Made by a program: the position numbers and the translations under genes. Positions 10,101 to 18,665 of a DNA stretch of 59,783 bases are shown here, piece after piece. How positions within the stretch are numbered: the first letter of the stretch is position 1; the number at the start of each line of letters is the position of its first letter. Origin of the DNA: Metabacillus mangrovi (GTDB lineage Bacteria > Bacillota > Bacilli > Bacillales > Bacillaceae); the NCBI RefSeq assembly GCF_009711125.1, contig NZ_WMIB01000022.1:1-59783 (forward strand), in the 5' to 3' direction. The notes under the pieces are model-generated. The model was given only the letters and a program-made list of their open reading frames with translations, did not search any database and was not told where the DNA came from.

Positions 10101-10468
10101 TAGGTTCCATTTCAAAAGTGGATGAGGACAGGGGTTCTGTTAAGAAAAACAATATCCCGTCCAAACCATTGTCCCTGAAAAACGGGAAGGGATCGGGATA
10201 TTATCATACCTTTGGCGACACGGATACGTATAAGTTCTCCTTATCCAAAAATGGCCGTATCACATTTGCCCTCTCTTCTCCATTCGGACTGGATGGGAAG
10301 GTTACAGTACATGATGCCTCCGGCCGGCTTGTGCGCACTTCCGATGTTTACAGCACGGGAGATCCTGAAGCCTTTATGGCCGATCTGAAAAAAGGGGTAT
10401 ATTATGTGACGGTGGAGGAGAGTTCTGAGCGGGTGAGTATGTATCCGTATGAACTCACCGTTAAATAG
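7157..10468 (+). CDS. large secreted subtilisin-like serine protease
   Basis: An S8-family exported protease of 1103 residues, far longer than classical subtilisins. GTG start with GGGGG 7 bases upstream. A basic, hydrophobic signal peptide ends near residue 25-33, and a propeptide follows. The catalytic triad is visible: Asp in VAVIDGGGD (about 164), His in DPHGTHVAG (about 196) and Ser in GTSMASPVVAG (about 354). From about residue 430 on, at least four repeated segments with D-x-D-Y/W-F/Y-K/Y-F cores resemble bacterial pre-peptidase C-terminal (PPC) beta domains. Acidic stretches near 640 and 720 are linkers. Likely a wall-associated or secreted protease; substrate unknown. Confidence 0.9.
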   Translation: MKRKSRKSMGAVLAGLLVLSTVQAGPAAQKAAAKSGLPLEEVFRNNLSDKKKESRETFDEHVLMVKYKTPLSVSDHRRAGGKLLQRVPGLSYDVVSVSGKSSLEAIAEKYSKLSNVTAIAKSALVEKHGYPDIKASSMYHLKGLKVDEAAKLAGKNKVRVAVIDGGGDTKHPELKSKIKVSYNVKNPLQKGLADPHGTHVAGIIAAAKGNGEGGYGINPDAEIVSIDVFNRNPYTNDYVIAQGVLKAIELKAQVINMSLGTDISSPILEEAVKKAVDANITVVASAGNSGTNMQLYPASYDGVISVGSTNSSSKLSGFSTYGPSVDVTAPGDAIYSSFYDMEKGSTYAKMSGTSMASPVVAGTASLLLSKNPKLTPYQVNYILNKTAKDAGKKGYDLSYGNGQVDPVAALKFDVKKIPADPKVKQDRVLASAISLTAEDGKLKTVKGSFKKLNQTDYYKLPVKKGENVQLQLKEAGDYDRILGISFYKGKNSRPAYSELVNDRKENGKEGKLYEAKEDGVLVVSVKNAYGNYSESGASPYELSIEKRSAKLEDGNTKETPAKILKAPFETTAPLYFTDEGNSEGDSDYFEFNSDMLQPGSKVRLNLSGVPGIDSSLHIYANTKEESEEPGESGEETENEVEIADNGGSGEGESIVFMPEPGTDYVFEVSNKLNLENFDSKEQSQSVDFYGSFTSFIPYKLSLESKVLPDDEDQYPEAGSEEEDSYEETNQKIIEQAGSITAGKEKTGYLQFMEDEDWYKFVPSGHAIYELSFRDAADSKLPLMEIFTYDEEFEEFHFVGANTNDGFTASPKYKAGLKKNQAYYIRLTGQEGSLLPYRLTIKMLVDKTADTYEDNDHYEDARPISSTLTGNFSSVGDLDFYYFKPAKPGVYSYRLLPVPEQVRSGIQSEFRGAIDPVVVTIEDSNGNGRMEPSEEGNFMLGDYTGPNEPETGSIDAKSRKGYFIAAFNYDPFAVSMVPYKLSIGSISKVDEDRGSVKKNNIPSKPLSLKNGKGSGYYHTFGDTDTYKFSLSKNGRITFALSSPFGLDGKVTVHDASGRLVRTSDVYSTGDPEAFMADLKKGVYYVTVEESSERVSMYPYELTVK

Positions 10469-10492
10469 TTTTGTTTCTCTATAATACGGCGG

Positions 10493-10526
10493 AACCCGGC
10501 ACTGATTAGCAGCGCCGGGTTTTTAT
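10493..10526 (+). terminator. terminator of the subtilase gene
   Basis: AACCCGGC and GCCGGGTT form a stem around a 13-base loop, followed by TTTT. Confidence 0.8.
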
Positions 10527-10672
10527 GATTTAGAAAAAGATAAAAATGTCAGTCTTAAATTTATTTTAGTATTTCGCTCTGCGCCAACAAGAAAATTAAT
10601 TTAAAAATATCCTCCCCTTCCATAAAATGTAGTATACTATCAAAAGGCAATTTAACTATTGGAGGAAGTATC

Positions 10673-11467
10673 TTGAAAAAAGCAGCGATTATACTCACGA
10701 TTATCATTTCGATTGCTAGTATTGCGGCAGGGAAGATTTACTGGGATCAAAAAATAGAAAAGCAGACAGCCTCCGAAGAACTTCTTGCTTCATCATCAGC
10801 GGAAACAGACATCCAGCAACCTGAAAACCTGGAGAATGGTTCTGCTCCATTAACAAAAAATCTCCCTAAAGCAGTGAAGGAAGCTATTGTGAACGCAGAG
10901 AAAAATCAAAAATCCTTAAATTTTGTTATTTTTGGATCAGATACTTCTGGTAATAATAAAAACTCCTGGATGAGCCGGTTCGAGAACAACATAAAGGAAA
11001 GTTATCCAGCAGGACTTATTCAAGTTAAGACTATTCTTATTAAAGACAAAACATCCAAAGAAGTGCTTAATGAATCGTTATATGAAAATGTAGTGAAAGC
11101 AAGTCCTGATCTAGTATTGGTTGAACCTTTTTTGTTAGAGGATAATGGTAAAATCGGGATTGAAAACTCCCTATCCAATCTCACATCGATCCTTGGCAAC
11201 ATCTCAAATGACGGCAGCAAGCCGATTATTATGATCCAGCCTTCTTATCCATTATACAATGCTGTATTTTACCCGAAAGAGGTTGGCAAGCTTAAAGAGT
11301 ATGCTAAAAAAGAAGGATATGCATATGTTGATCATTGGAGCAGCTGGCCCAAAGGCAATGATCCAGCTCTAAAAGACTATATTGAGGAAGACGGCTCCGG
11401 TCCCTCGTCTAAAGGACATGAAGTATGGGCTGAACACTTATCAGAATACTTTATAAGCAAACTATAG
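10673..11467 (+). CDS. SGNH/GDSL hydrolase-like exported protein
   Basis: 264 residues with an N-terminal membrane or signal segment (residues 5-22), then a linker and an SGNH-like fold. Block I would be FVIFGSDTSGNNKN at about residue 83, which reads GSD rather than GDS. LVLVEPF and the C-terminal GPSSKGHEVWAEHL fit blocks III and V, the latter with the catalytic His. The order of Ser and Asp in block I is atypical, so activity is uncertain. TTG start, fixed by GGAGGAAG 8 bases upstream. Flanked by its own terminator, so probably monocistronic. Related proteins often sit near cell-envelope genes. Confidence 0.7.
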   Translation: MKKAAIILTIIISIASIAAGKIYWDQKIEKQTASEELLASSSAETDIQQPENLENGSAPLTKNLPKAVKEAIVNAEKNQKSLNFVIFGSDTSGNNKNSWMSRFENNIKESYPAGLIQVKTILIKDKTSKEVLNESLYENVVKASPDLVLVEPFLLEDNGKIGIENSLSNLTSILGNISNDGSKPIIMIQPSYPLYNAVFYPKEVGKLKEYAKKEGYAYVDHWSSWPKGNDPALKDYIEEDGSGPSSKGHEVWAEHLSEYFISKL

Positions 11468-11468
11468 G

Positions 11469-11501
11469 AACCCGCAGGACTTTGTCCTACGGGGTTTTTT
11501 T
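11469..11501 (+). terminator. terminator of the SGNH gene
   Basis: AACCCGCAGGAC-TTT-GTCCTACGGGGTT hairpin followed by seven T residues. Confidence 0.85.
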
Positions 11502-11678
11502 ATGGTTTAGAGATGGAAGTATAGGATCAGTTATGTGGAAGCATATGTCATAAAAGCAGTTGAAATATCGTGTTTTGTAATAGTAATGTAATAAAACGTA
11601 AAAAAATTGTAACCTGTTGTCAAAAAATAATTGGTAATATAAGACTACCAAACAAGTAAAATCCTTCGGAGGTAACAA

Positions 11679-12131
11679 ATGAAAAAGAAATGGTTGGCAA
11701 TCTTGTCCCTTACGCTTGCGTTCAGTACTGTGAAAATATACTCAGCCGAAGCTGCTTCAGTCTCTAAGGAAGAACGGATTGTTCAAGAAGCAAAACGATA
11801 CATAGGAACTCCATACCGTTATGGTGGAACTACTGTAAGAGGTTTTGACTGTTCCGGATTTGTTGGTTATACCTTCAAGAAGTCTGTTAAAAAGGTTTTG
11901 CCGCGTACTGCGGCTGACATGTATAAAAAAGGAAGCTCGATCAGCAAATCGAAACTGAAAAAAGGAGATTTGATCTTCTTTAGAACTTCAAGCAAGAAAA
12001 GCCCGTCTCACGTAGGAATCTATACAGGAAGCGGCAAATTTATTCATGCATCCAGTTCAAGAGGTGTAAGAGTTGATTCTTTGAGTAATTCTTATTGGAA
12101 GCCTAAATATGTAGGAGCAAAAAGAAACTAA
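11679..12131 (+). CDS. secreted NlpC/P60 peptidoglycan endopeptidase
   Basis: A cell-wall gamma-D-glutamyl-meso-diaminopimelate type endopeptidase of 150 residues. The signal peptide ends at about residue 26 (AEAA). The NlpC/P60 core follows directly: catalytic Cys in RGFDCSGF (about 51), His in PSHVGIY (about 109) and His in FIHASS (about 122). There are no SH3 or LysM domains, so it is a minimal catalytic unit. The ATG follows GGAGGTAACAA. TTGTCA at 11617 and TATAAG at 11638 could be a promoter, but the spacing is only 15. A terminator follows. Confidence 0.9.
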   Translation: MKKKWLAILSLTLAFSTVKIYSAEAASVSKEERIVQEAKRYIGTPYRYGGTTVRGFDCSGFVGYTFKKSVKKVLPRTAADMYKKGSSISKSKLKKGDLIFFRTSSKKSPSHVGIYTGSGKFIHASSSRGVRVDSLSNSYWKPKYVGAKRN

Positions 12132-12164
12132 CCTACTGTTTCAATACCCTCAACTAAAAATTTA

Positions 12165-12189
12165 AAAACCCGGTATTCGGGTTTTTTTC
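12165..12189 (+). terminator. terminator of the NlpC/P60 gene
   Basis: AAAAACCCG-GTATT-CGGGTTTTTTT, a compact intrinsic terminator. Confidence 0.85.
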
Positions 12190-12221
12190 TTGGGAATTTT
12201 TATTTTTATAGTCTAATAGCC

Positions 12222-12248
12222 TGGAAAATACCATGTTTATGCCGATAT
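12222..12248 (+). promoter_or_regulatory. candidate sigma-D promoter of the lytB-lytC pair
   Basis: GCCGATAT at 12241-12248 is a perfect sigma-D -10. The expected TAAA 15 bases upstream is not clean (TGGA), though GAAA lies two bases off. The lytABC operon of B. subtilis is known to be driven by sigma-D, which supports the reading. Confidence 0.6.
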
Positions 12249-12308
12249 AAAAAGATGTGCAGGAAAAATGGCTTTTCCTAAGACTGAACACTAAATGGGG
12301 GACCTGAA

Positions 12309-14498
12309 ATGAAAAAAAAGTTAGTGTCGCTAGCAGCAGCTGCTGTTCTTGCATTTCCTGCCGGAGCAGCCGCAGCCGGAACAGAACCGCTCGTTTCCAT
12401 TGAACTTAAGAGATTTATAGGAGATCAGGCAAAATCGGTTGCTATCCAAAGCGAAGGGTCCTATAAAATTGATAATGCGAATGTTCGAATATCCGGTGCT
12501 GACCGGTATGATGTGGCAAATGGAATTGCCTCTTCCGGCTGGAGTACGTCTAATACGGTGTTCATCGTAAAAAGAGATGCTTTTGCAGACGCATTGTCCG
12601 CAGCGCCGCTCGCAGCCCAGTTGGATGCTCCGATTCTTTTGACAGACTCAGCAAAACTTACTGAGAAAACAAGAGATCAAATTGAAAAACTGAAGCCGGA
12701 TAATATTGTGATTGTCGGCGGGAAAGTAAGTGTCAGTCAGACAGTCGAAAACCAGCTGAAATCGATTAACGGAATCAAAGAAATTACCCGTTACGCAGGT
12801 GCTAACCGCTATGAGGTTTCTGAGAATATAAAGTCAGATCTCTCCGGCGGTACAGAAACAGCCGTTCTCACAAACGGTGAAAAATACCATGATGCTTTGT
12901 CCATCGCTCCTTATGCAGCGACTAATAAATTCCCTATTTTGCTGACGAAAAAGGATCTGCTTCCTAAAGAAACACTTGAAGCTTTAAATGGGAAGAAGAA
13001 GGTCCTGGTCATCGGGGGAGAAGCGAGTGTTAGCAGTAAGGTAACGGAAAAGCTGAACTCAGCTGGCATTTCAGTTGAGCGGATCGGCGGTGCAAGCCGG
13101 TATGATGTGGCATCGAATATCGCGAAAAAGTTTTACAATGCAGCAGAGGAAGCGATCATTGCAAACGGCAGCAGTGCGGAGCCTGCTGACGCACTGACGG
13201 GTTCAGTGCTTGCTTCAAAACGGAATGCCCCAATCCTGCTGACATATAATAACAGGCTTCCGGATTCGGTTAAGCAGGTGATACAGGAAAAAGGAACCCG
13301 CTCATTCACGATCCTTGGAGGACCGGTTTCGGTAGCGCAAGCGGTGGAAAATGAGCTTCCGAATGCTTTGTACTTATCTCCGGGAACAAGCTACTTTGTC
13401 AAAGTGGAGAACAAGAGACTTGGGCTTTATAACGCTGCTGGAACAAAAATTAAGGATTTCGGTGAAAAGGGAACGGCTGTATTTGTCCCTGGCCGCTATT
13501 CTGAAGAAAATAAGCTGCTCATTAATAACAGGAAATATCTTGGTGCCATGAAGTTTGATGTAAAAAACGATCTATTCATCAAGCCTGTGAACATGAACAT
13601 TCCTATGGAAGATTACTTGCGGGGTGTAGTGCCGGACGAGATGTATGCATCATGGAATATAGAAGCTCTTAAGTCCCAAGCTGTCTCTGCCCGGACATAT
13701 GCTTACAAAAGGCTGAACAGTGCAATGAATGATACGGATTCCTTTCAGGTATATGGTGGATATTCTTCCTGGCACCACAACACAGACCTTGCTGTTCAAG
13801 GCACTAAAGGCCAGGTTCTAACACTCGATGGCATTGTTTTGCAGGATAGTGTTTATACATCAAGCAATGGTGGCTACACAGAATCCAGCTTTTCTGTACC
13901 TGGGGAGATCATTAAATCTTATCTCACTCCTAAACAAGACACTTATGATACGGCCTATAAGTGGCAGAACAAGCTGAATAGGGTACAAATTTCAACTACC
14001 GGCCTGGATATGAAGAAGCCGGATCAGCTGTGGATGAAAAAAGAAACAGACGAATCAAAACTTGCCGGCCTTAAAAAGCAACTGTTAAAAATTCACCCGG
14101 AGTCTGAATTTAAAGTGGTTTCCATCACTAATGCCTCTTTATCAACAATCAAAACAGCAAGCGGAAGACCGAGCAGTGTCGCCGTAAGTCTCGTTTATTA
14201 TATAAAGCAAAACGGAAAATATGTGCTCGAACCAACAGGAGTATTCAAAAAACATCAGGAAACCTTCTCATTTGATGCAAATAAAATGAGATCGGTTCTT
14301 GGTACAAGCTACATTAAAGGTACGATGTTCCAATCCGTTGCAGCAGATTCATCGTCCTTTACCTTCCATGGCACAGGCTTTGGGCACGGTGTCGGTCTCA
14401 GTCAGCATGGTGCCAATAATAGAGCCAATAAAGGTGTTAAGTATCAGGATATCCTGAAATTTTATTATGAAGGTACTCAAATTAAAACCTTATATTAA
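12309..14498 (+). CDS. lytB: LytB-like amidase enhancer with three CWB2 repeats
   Basis: A secreted modifier of autolysis. A signal peptide (residues 1-22) is followed by three cell-wall-binding type 2 repeats (about 60-350), each with R(Y)DVA or RYEVS and ILLT plus a GG-x-VS signature. The C-terminal half is a SpoIID/LytB domain: NIPMEDYLRGVVPDEM, ALKSQAVSARTYAYK and the terminal GHGVGLSQHGANN. In SpoIID this domain is a lytic transglycosylase, while LytB stimulates the LytC amidase. Repeats come first and the enzymatic domain last. Ribosome site GGGGGAC precedes the ATG. The amidase gene follows 27 bases later, so the two are surely co-transcribed. Confidence 0.85.
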   Translation: MKKKLVSLAAAAVLAFPAGAAAAGTEPLVSIELKRFIGDQAKSVAIQSEGSYKIDNANVRISGADRYDVANGIASSGWSTSNTVFIVKRDAFADALSAAPLAAQLDAPILLTDSAKLTEKTRDQIEKLKPDNIVIVGGKVSVSQTVENQLKSINGIKEITRYAGANRYEVSENIKSDLSGGTETAVLTNGEKYHDALSIAPYAATNKFPILLTKKDLLPKETLEALNGKKKVLVIGGEASVSSKVTEKLNSAGISVERIGGASRYDVASNIAKKFYNAAEEAIIANGSSAEPADALTGSVLASKRNAPILLTYNNRLPDSVKQVIQEKGTRSFTILGGPVSVAQAVENELPNALYLSPGTSYFVKVENKRLGLYNAAGTKIKDFGEKGTAVFVPGRYSEENKLLINNRKYLGAMKFDVKNDLFIKPVNMNIPMEDYLRGVVPDEMYASWNIEALKSQAVSARTYAYKRLNSAMNDTDSFQVYGGYSSWHHNTDLAVQGTKGQVLTLDGIVLQDSVYTSSNGGYTESSFSVPGEIIKSYLTPKQDTYDTAYKWQNKLNRVQISTTGLDMKKPDQLWMKKETDESKLAGLKKQLLKIHPESEFKVVSITNASLSTIKTASGRPSSVAVSLVYYIKQNGKYVLEPTGVFKKHQETFSFDANKMRSVLGTSYIKGTMFQSVAADSSSFTFHGTGFGHGVGLSQHGANNRANKGVKYQDILKFYYEGTQIKTLY

Positions 14499-14525
14499 CA
14501 GCAGGTTAAAACACAGGAGGTAACG

Positions 14526-16025
14526 TTGAAGAAAACCGCAGCTTTTTTCGTACTACTGGCAGGCCTTTTCGTTTATGGAGCAAGTGCTGAAGCAGCGAAC
14601 ACGATTAAAAGATATGATGGATCAAACCGGATTAATGTAGCCGTAAGTTTGTCCAGGGACTGGAACACGTCCGGTACCGTAATCCTGGCCTCCTACAGCG
14701 CCTATGCAGATTCTTTGGCGGCTGCTCCGCTGGCTTACAGGCTGAATGCCCCGATCCTGCTGACCAATCCGGGAGGAATTCCGGCTGAAACGAGGACAAG
14801 AATCAGTCAGCTGAAAGCTTCCAAGGTTATACTGATCGGCGGAACATCAAGCATCAGCGGAAACGTGTACAATCAGCTGAAAGGCATGGGAATAAGTAGC
14901 GTTGAAAGAATTAATGGAAGAGACCGTTATGAAGTTGCAGCCAACATTGCTAAAAAGTTTCCTTCTTCATCTAAAGCGATTTTTGCTTCAGGTACTGCTT
15001 ATGCAGATGCTCTGTCCATCGCTCCGTATGCCGCAAGAAGCGGGACTCCTATCCTGCTCGTTAGCAAGAACTCTGTACCGTATTCAACAAAAAGTGCCAT
15101 ATCCAGCAGGGGAATCAATAATGCGGTACTGGTCGGCGGGACTGCCAGTGTAAGCGACTCAGTCTATCATTCACTTGCCCCGACCCGCAAGAGAATAAGC
15201 GGAGAAGACCGCTATAAAGTTGCAGCGAATGTAGCTGCAGCATATAAGATGTCCAGTGATAAGGTATTTATAGCAAATGGACATGCCTATGCTGATGCGC
15301 TTGCAGGCTCTGTTGCTGCTGCCAAGCAGAATGCTTCTATTTTGCTGACGAAAGCCTCGGCTGTTCCAGGCAGCACGATGAGTCATATTAAAGTTCATAA
15401 AATGTCCGGGTTCTCCATTCTGGGCGGAACAAAATCTGTGTCTTCAAGTGTAACCAGCAGATTATCGAGTCCGCTCTTAGGCCGTAAAATCATGATTGAT
15501 CCTGGCCATGGATACAAAGATCCGGGCGCTGTAAATAAGAACACAGGGCAAAAGGAAAAGAACATTGTATTGGACATCGGCAAAAGGACAGTCAGCAAAT
15601 TATCAGCTAAAGATGCGTACCCTGTCATGACAAGGACAGGTGATACGTACCCTACCTTGGACGAAAGGGTAGAAATGGCTGTTAAGCAAAATGCAGATGT
15701 TTTTGTCAGCATCCATAATAACGCAAACATTAGTTCAAGTCCTGACGGTACTGAAACGTACTGGAGTACTAAATCCCCTGAAAGTAAGCTGCTTGCCGAA
15801 GAAATTCAAAAGCAGCTGGCAAGCGACCTGGAGATGGACAACAGGGGAGTAAAGACGGCAGACTTCAAAGTGATCAAGCATGGGTATATGCCGAGTGTGC
15901 TTGTGGAGGTGGGCTTTCTCTCGAATTCCAGGGAAGCTGCTCTTTTAAATCAGTCTGCGTTCCGCGATCGTGCGGCAAATGCCATTTACGAAGGTATCTA
16001 TTACTATTTCCAAAAGTATGAATAA
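14526..16025 (+). CDS. lytC: N-acetylmuramoyl-L-alanine amidase with CWB2 repeats (LytC-like)
   Basis: The major-autolysin type amidase, 499 residues, cutting the MurNAc-L-Ala bond of peptidoglycan. Signal peptide to about residue 24, three CWB2 repeats (about 28-315), then an Amidase_3 domain. Zinc ligands are visible in MIDPGHGYKDPG and VSIHNN, and the catalytic Glu in VLVEVGFLSN. TTG start, fixed by GGAGGTAACG just upstream. Second gene of the lytB-lytC unit; sigma-D control would tie autolysis to motility and cell separation. Confidence 0.9.
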   Translation: MKKTAAFFVLLAGLFVYGASAEAANTIKRYDGSNRINVAVSLSRDWNTSGTVILASYSAYADSLAAAPLAYRLNAPILLTNPGGIPAETRTRISQLKASKVILIGGTSSISGNVYNQLKGMGISSVERINGRDRYEVAANIAKKFPSSSKAIFASGTAYADALSIAPYAARSGTPILLVSKNSVPYSTKSAISSRGINNAVLVGGTASVSDSVYHSLAPTRKRISGEDRYKVAANVAAAYKMSSDKVFIANGHAYADALAGSVAAAKQNASILLTKASAVPGSTMSHIKVHKMSGFSILGGTKSVSSSVTSRLSSPLLGRKIMIDPGHGYKDPGAVNKNTGQKEKNIVLDIGKRTVSKLSAKDAYPVMTRTGDTYPTLDERVEMAVKQNADVFVSIHNNANISSSPDGTETYWSTKSPESKLLAEEIQKQLASDLEMDNRGVKTADFKVIKHGYMPSVLVEVGFLSNSREAALLNQSAFRDRAANAIYEGIYYYFQKYE

Positions 16026-16078
16026 CAACAAGATAAAGTATTGAACGATTTGTGAATTTTCTTCTGCATTTAAAGAAG

Positions 16079-16142
16079 CCTCCTTAATAGTTCTTTACAG
16101 ATGTATAACAATTCTGTAAATTCTATAAGGGGGATTTTTTTT
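16079..16142 (+). terminator. terminator of the lytB-lytC unit
   Basis: An outer stem, CCTCCTTA with TAAGGGGG, encloses a perfect inner hairpin, TTTACAGA with TCTGTAAA. Eight T residues follow. Confidence 0.75.
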
Positions 16143-16366
16143 CATTCAGGTTTAATCTGGATGAAAATCGGGATTAATTAATTAGCACCTTATTTACCGG
16201 GGTTCAAAGTAGTACTTCTTTCTTAAAGCCGTTCTTGATGGGTGATTTGAACAGAAGAAAAATGGAGAACATAATAAAAAAATCTTTGCAGAAGTGAAAC
16301 AAAAACCGGCTTCAAACAGTCAAAATAATGGGCGGGCTATTGAAGGCGGGCATATGGAATTAAGCC

Positions 16367-16394
16367 TAGACTAATCCCCCAAATCTGTTATAAT
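16367..16394 (+). promoter_or_regulatory. sigma-A promoter of the tua operon
   Basis: TAGACT (-35), 16 bases, TATAAT (-10) at 16389-16394. Transcription would begin near 16401, leaving a leader of about 137 bases before tuaA. The stretch between the lytC terminator and this promoter (16143-16366) shows nothing else recognisable. Confidence 0.65.
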
Positions 16395-16401
16395 ATCCAA
16401 A

Positions 16402-16530
16402 GGTGAAATTCCGCGAAGCAGCGTGAATTTTGTCTAATGTGCTGCTCCATGCAGCTCCTGAAATCAGCCACGAGAAACCTGTGGTATCACACCGGCTGCA
16501 TGAGAAGCCGTGAACTTAACCGAGAGGTGT
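16402..16530 (+). ncRNA. candidate structured leader RNA of the tua operon
   Basis: The leader can fold into nested stems. GCAGC (16418-16422) pairs with GCTGC (16441-16445). CATGCAGC (16448-16455) pairs perfectly with GCTGCATG (16495-16502), and it encloses CCAC with GTGG around an 8-base loop. No U-tract terminator follows. It could be an antitermination RNA of the EAR (epsC) sort, known from exopolysaccharide operons, or a riboswitch; I recognise no known consensus with certainty. Structure seen, identity inferred. Confidence 0.4.
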
Positions 16531-16537
16531 CTTTGTA

Positions 16538-17200
16538 ATGAGTGCAGAAAAAAGTTTTAACCTTTATAAAGAATATTCCATGTCCCAGTCTTACTCATTG
16601 ATGCTAAGCCATGAAGCGAATAAGCATATGTATATGAAAAGAACGATGGACCTTGTCCTGTCACTGATTGGAGCTATTTTGGCCATTCCTGTTATCGCCA
16701 TCTTTTCGATCCTGATCTCCATTGAGTCACCTGGTTCTCCTTTTTACCTTCAGGAACGCGTAGGAAAGAATGGAAAGTACTTCAAAGTCATGAAGCTTCG
16801 TTCCATGCGGCTGGATGCGGAGACAGGCAGCGGTGCACAATGGGCGCAAAAGAATGACCCTCGTGTTACAGCTATTGGGGCATTTATTCGCAAAACCCGC
16901 ATTGATGAACTTCCCCAGCTGTTTAATGTGCTGAGAGGTGAGATGAGCATTATTGGCCCGAGACCGGAAAGGCCGATTTTTACCGCTCAGTTTAACGAAG
17001 AAATCCCCGGATTTACGGACCGCTTGATTGTGAAACCTGGACTGACCGGATGGGCGCAGGTTAACGGCGGATACGAAATTTCCCCTAAAGAGAAATTGGC
17101 GCTGGATATATATTACATCAACAATATGAGCCTGAAATTGGATGTCATGATCCTTTTCAAAACAGTCCGGGTCATCCTGACCGGCGAAGGCGCAAGATAG
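16538..17200 (+). CDS. tuaA: undecaprenyl-phosphate sugar-1-phosphate transferase TuaA
   Basis: The priming transferase puts the first sugar phosphate (GalNAc-1-P in the B. subtilis teichuronic acid model) onto undecaprenyl phosphate. 220 residues: one N-terminal membrane hairpin (about 28-55), then the bacterial sugar transferase domain with YFKVMKLRSM, KTRIDELPQLFNVL, MSIIGPRPERP and PGLTGWAQVNG motifs. First gene of the operon. The ATG follows GAGAGGTG. It is 7 bases from tuaB. Confidence 0.88.
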   Translation: MSAEKSFNLYKEYSMSQSYSLMLSHEANKHMYMKRTMDLVLSLIGAILAIPVIAIFSILISIESPGSPFYLQERVGKNGKYFKVMKLRSMRLDAETGSGAQWAQKNDPRVTAIGAFIRKTRIDELPQLFNVLRGEMSIIGPRPERPIFTAQFNEEIPGFTDRLIVKPGLTGWAQVNGGYEISPKEKLALDIYYINNMSLKLDVMILFKTVRVILTGEGAR

Positions 17201-17207
17201 GAACATC

Positions 17208-18665
17208 ATGTCAACCATAACGGGTAACATCTTAAAAGGAGCAAAATGGACAGCTTTGTCAACGGGTATTATTACCGTCGTTCAACTTGTCCAGTTTGCT
17301 CTTTTAGCTAAGCTCCTGCCGCCGGCTGAAATGGCAGTCATTGCTGCGATTACAACCGTCCTGATTTTTTCGCAAATTCTTCTGGATATGGGGCTGGGCG
17401 CCGCCCTTATACAAAAAGATGAAGTAAATGACAGAGAGCTCTCATCCTTATACTGGCTGAACATCTTTGTAGGTGTTCTTCTTTTCATCCTCTTATACGC
17501 AATCAGTCCGTTCATTGCCGATTTCTTCAATCAGGAAAGACTGACAGAGCTGATCAGAGTGACTGCTGTGATGTTTCTGATTGCCCCTTTTGGACAGCAA
17601 TTCCAGTATATGCTTCAAAAGGAGCTTCGTTTTAATCTCCTTGCTAAAATTGAAGTCGTATCGACAATTGCATCATTTGGAGTTCTGCTTTTATTTTTTT
17701 ATTTTACTGATGGACTGATGGCATTTGCCATTTCCCAGCTTTTTCTTCAATCCTTTAAAGGAATTGCTTTTGCGTATGTTTATTACAAAAAATGGAGACC
17801 ATCTTTTCGTTTTTCATTAAAAGATGTAGCACCATTCCTTTCTTTTGGTTCGTTTCAGCTTTTTTCCCGTCTTGTTAACCGGATGGGATCGAACATCGAC
17901 GTGTTTTTGATTGCTTATTTCTTAGGGAACAGGGAGCTTGGTCTTTACAATGTGGCCTACCAGCTGATCACCATTCCTGTTCTGAAATTGAATCCGATCA
18001 TTACAAGAGTGGCATTCCCGGTTTTTGCAAAAAGCAAAAACGATATAGCAGCCGTCTCCAAGGGTTTCCTGGATGTGACCAAGATGCTTGCTTTGGTCAC
18101 GTTTCCGATGCTCGCGGGTCTGGCGGCAGTGTCAGATGTCTTCTCTGTCGTTTTCCTTGAAAAAGCTTATTTCCCGGATGTCGTTCCGATTATTTGTGTC
18201 CTGGCCATTGTAGGAGCACTACGAGTCCTTATGAATCCGAACGGATCTGTCATATTAGCTAAGGGACGTGCGGATCTTGCGTTCTACTGGGACTTTGGGG
18301 TAATGATCCTCTACGGTGCAGCCTTGTATTTCGCCGCGCTCACAGGGGACTTGGTGATTGTTTCCTGGACATATGTTGCAACAAGTCTGATAAACTTTAT
18401 GATTGGCCGCTGGCTGCTGAAAAAATTGATTGGATTAAGCTTGAAAGCCTACATGAAAACGCTTGTTCAGCCAATCATTATGACAGCGCTAATGGCTGTA
18501 CCGGTCCTGCTGATCAATAAAATGATGCCTGGCACAGAGGGAGCCATTCTCCAGTTAGCTGTGTGTGTGACAGCGGGTGTCCTGATTTATGCCGCTGCTG
18601 TTTATAAGGTTTATGGTACTCTAATAAAGGCGAGACTTCCTAAACGATGGAGAGGGACTACATGA
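17208..18665 (+). CDS. tuaB: polysaccharide flippase TuaB
   Basis: A MOP-superfamily lipid-linked oligosaccharide translocase of 485 residues with 12-14 hydrophobic segments. The N-terminus NILKGAKWTALSTG and the GSFQLFSRLVNRMGSNIDVFLIA region are typical of the Wzx/TuaB type. It should flip the undecaprenyl-linked repeat unit outward for polymerisation by TuaE. Its stop overlaps the start of tuaC as ATGA, indicating translational coupling. Confidence 0.88.
   Translation: MSTITGNILKGAKWTALSTGIITVVQLVQFALLAKLLPPAEMAVIAAITTVLIFSQILLDMGLGAALIQKDEVNDRELSSLYWLNIFVGVLLFILLYAISPFIADFFNQERLTELIRVTAVMFLIAPFGQQFQYMLQKELRFNLLAKIEVVSTIASFGVLLLFFYFTDGLMAFAISQLFLQSFKGIAFAYVYYKKWRPSFRFSLKDVAPFLSFGSFQLFSRLVNRMGSNIDVFLIAYFLGNRELGLYNVAYQLITIPVLKLNPIITRVAFPVFAKSKNDIAAVSKGFLDVTKMLALVTFPMLAGLAAVSDVFSVVFLEKAYFPDVVPIICVLAIVGALRVLMNPNGSVILAKGRADLAFYWDFGVMILYGAALYFAALTGDLVIVSWTYVATSLINFMIGRWLLKKLIGLSLKAYMKTLVQPIIMTALMAVPVLLINKMMPGTEGAILQLAVCVTAGVLIYAAAVYKVYGTLIKARLPKRWRGTT

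Noticed and set aside
16402-16530. Known riboswitch (c-di-GMP, c-di-AMP, cobalamin)
   Set aside because: Stems are visible, but none of the conserved loop strings that I know for these classes is present, so only a generic structured leader is claimed.
16727-17230. Long reverse frames opposite tuaA and other real genes
   Set aside because: They are shadows of well-supported genes with recognisable domains on the other strand.
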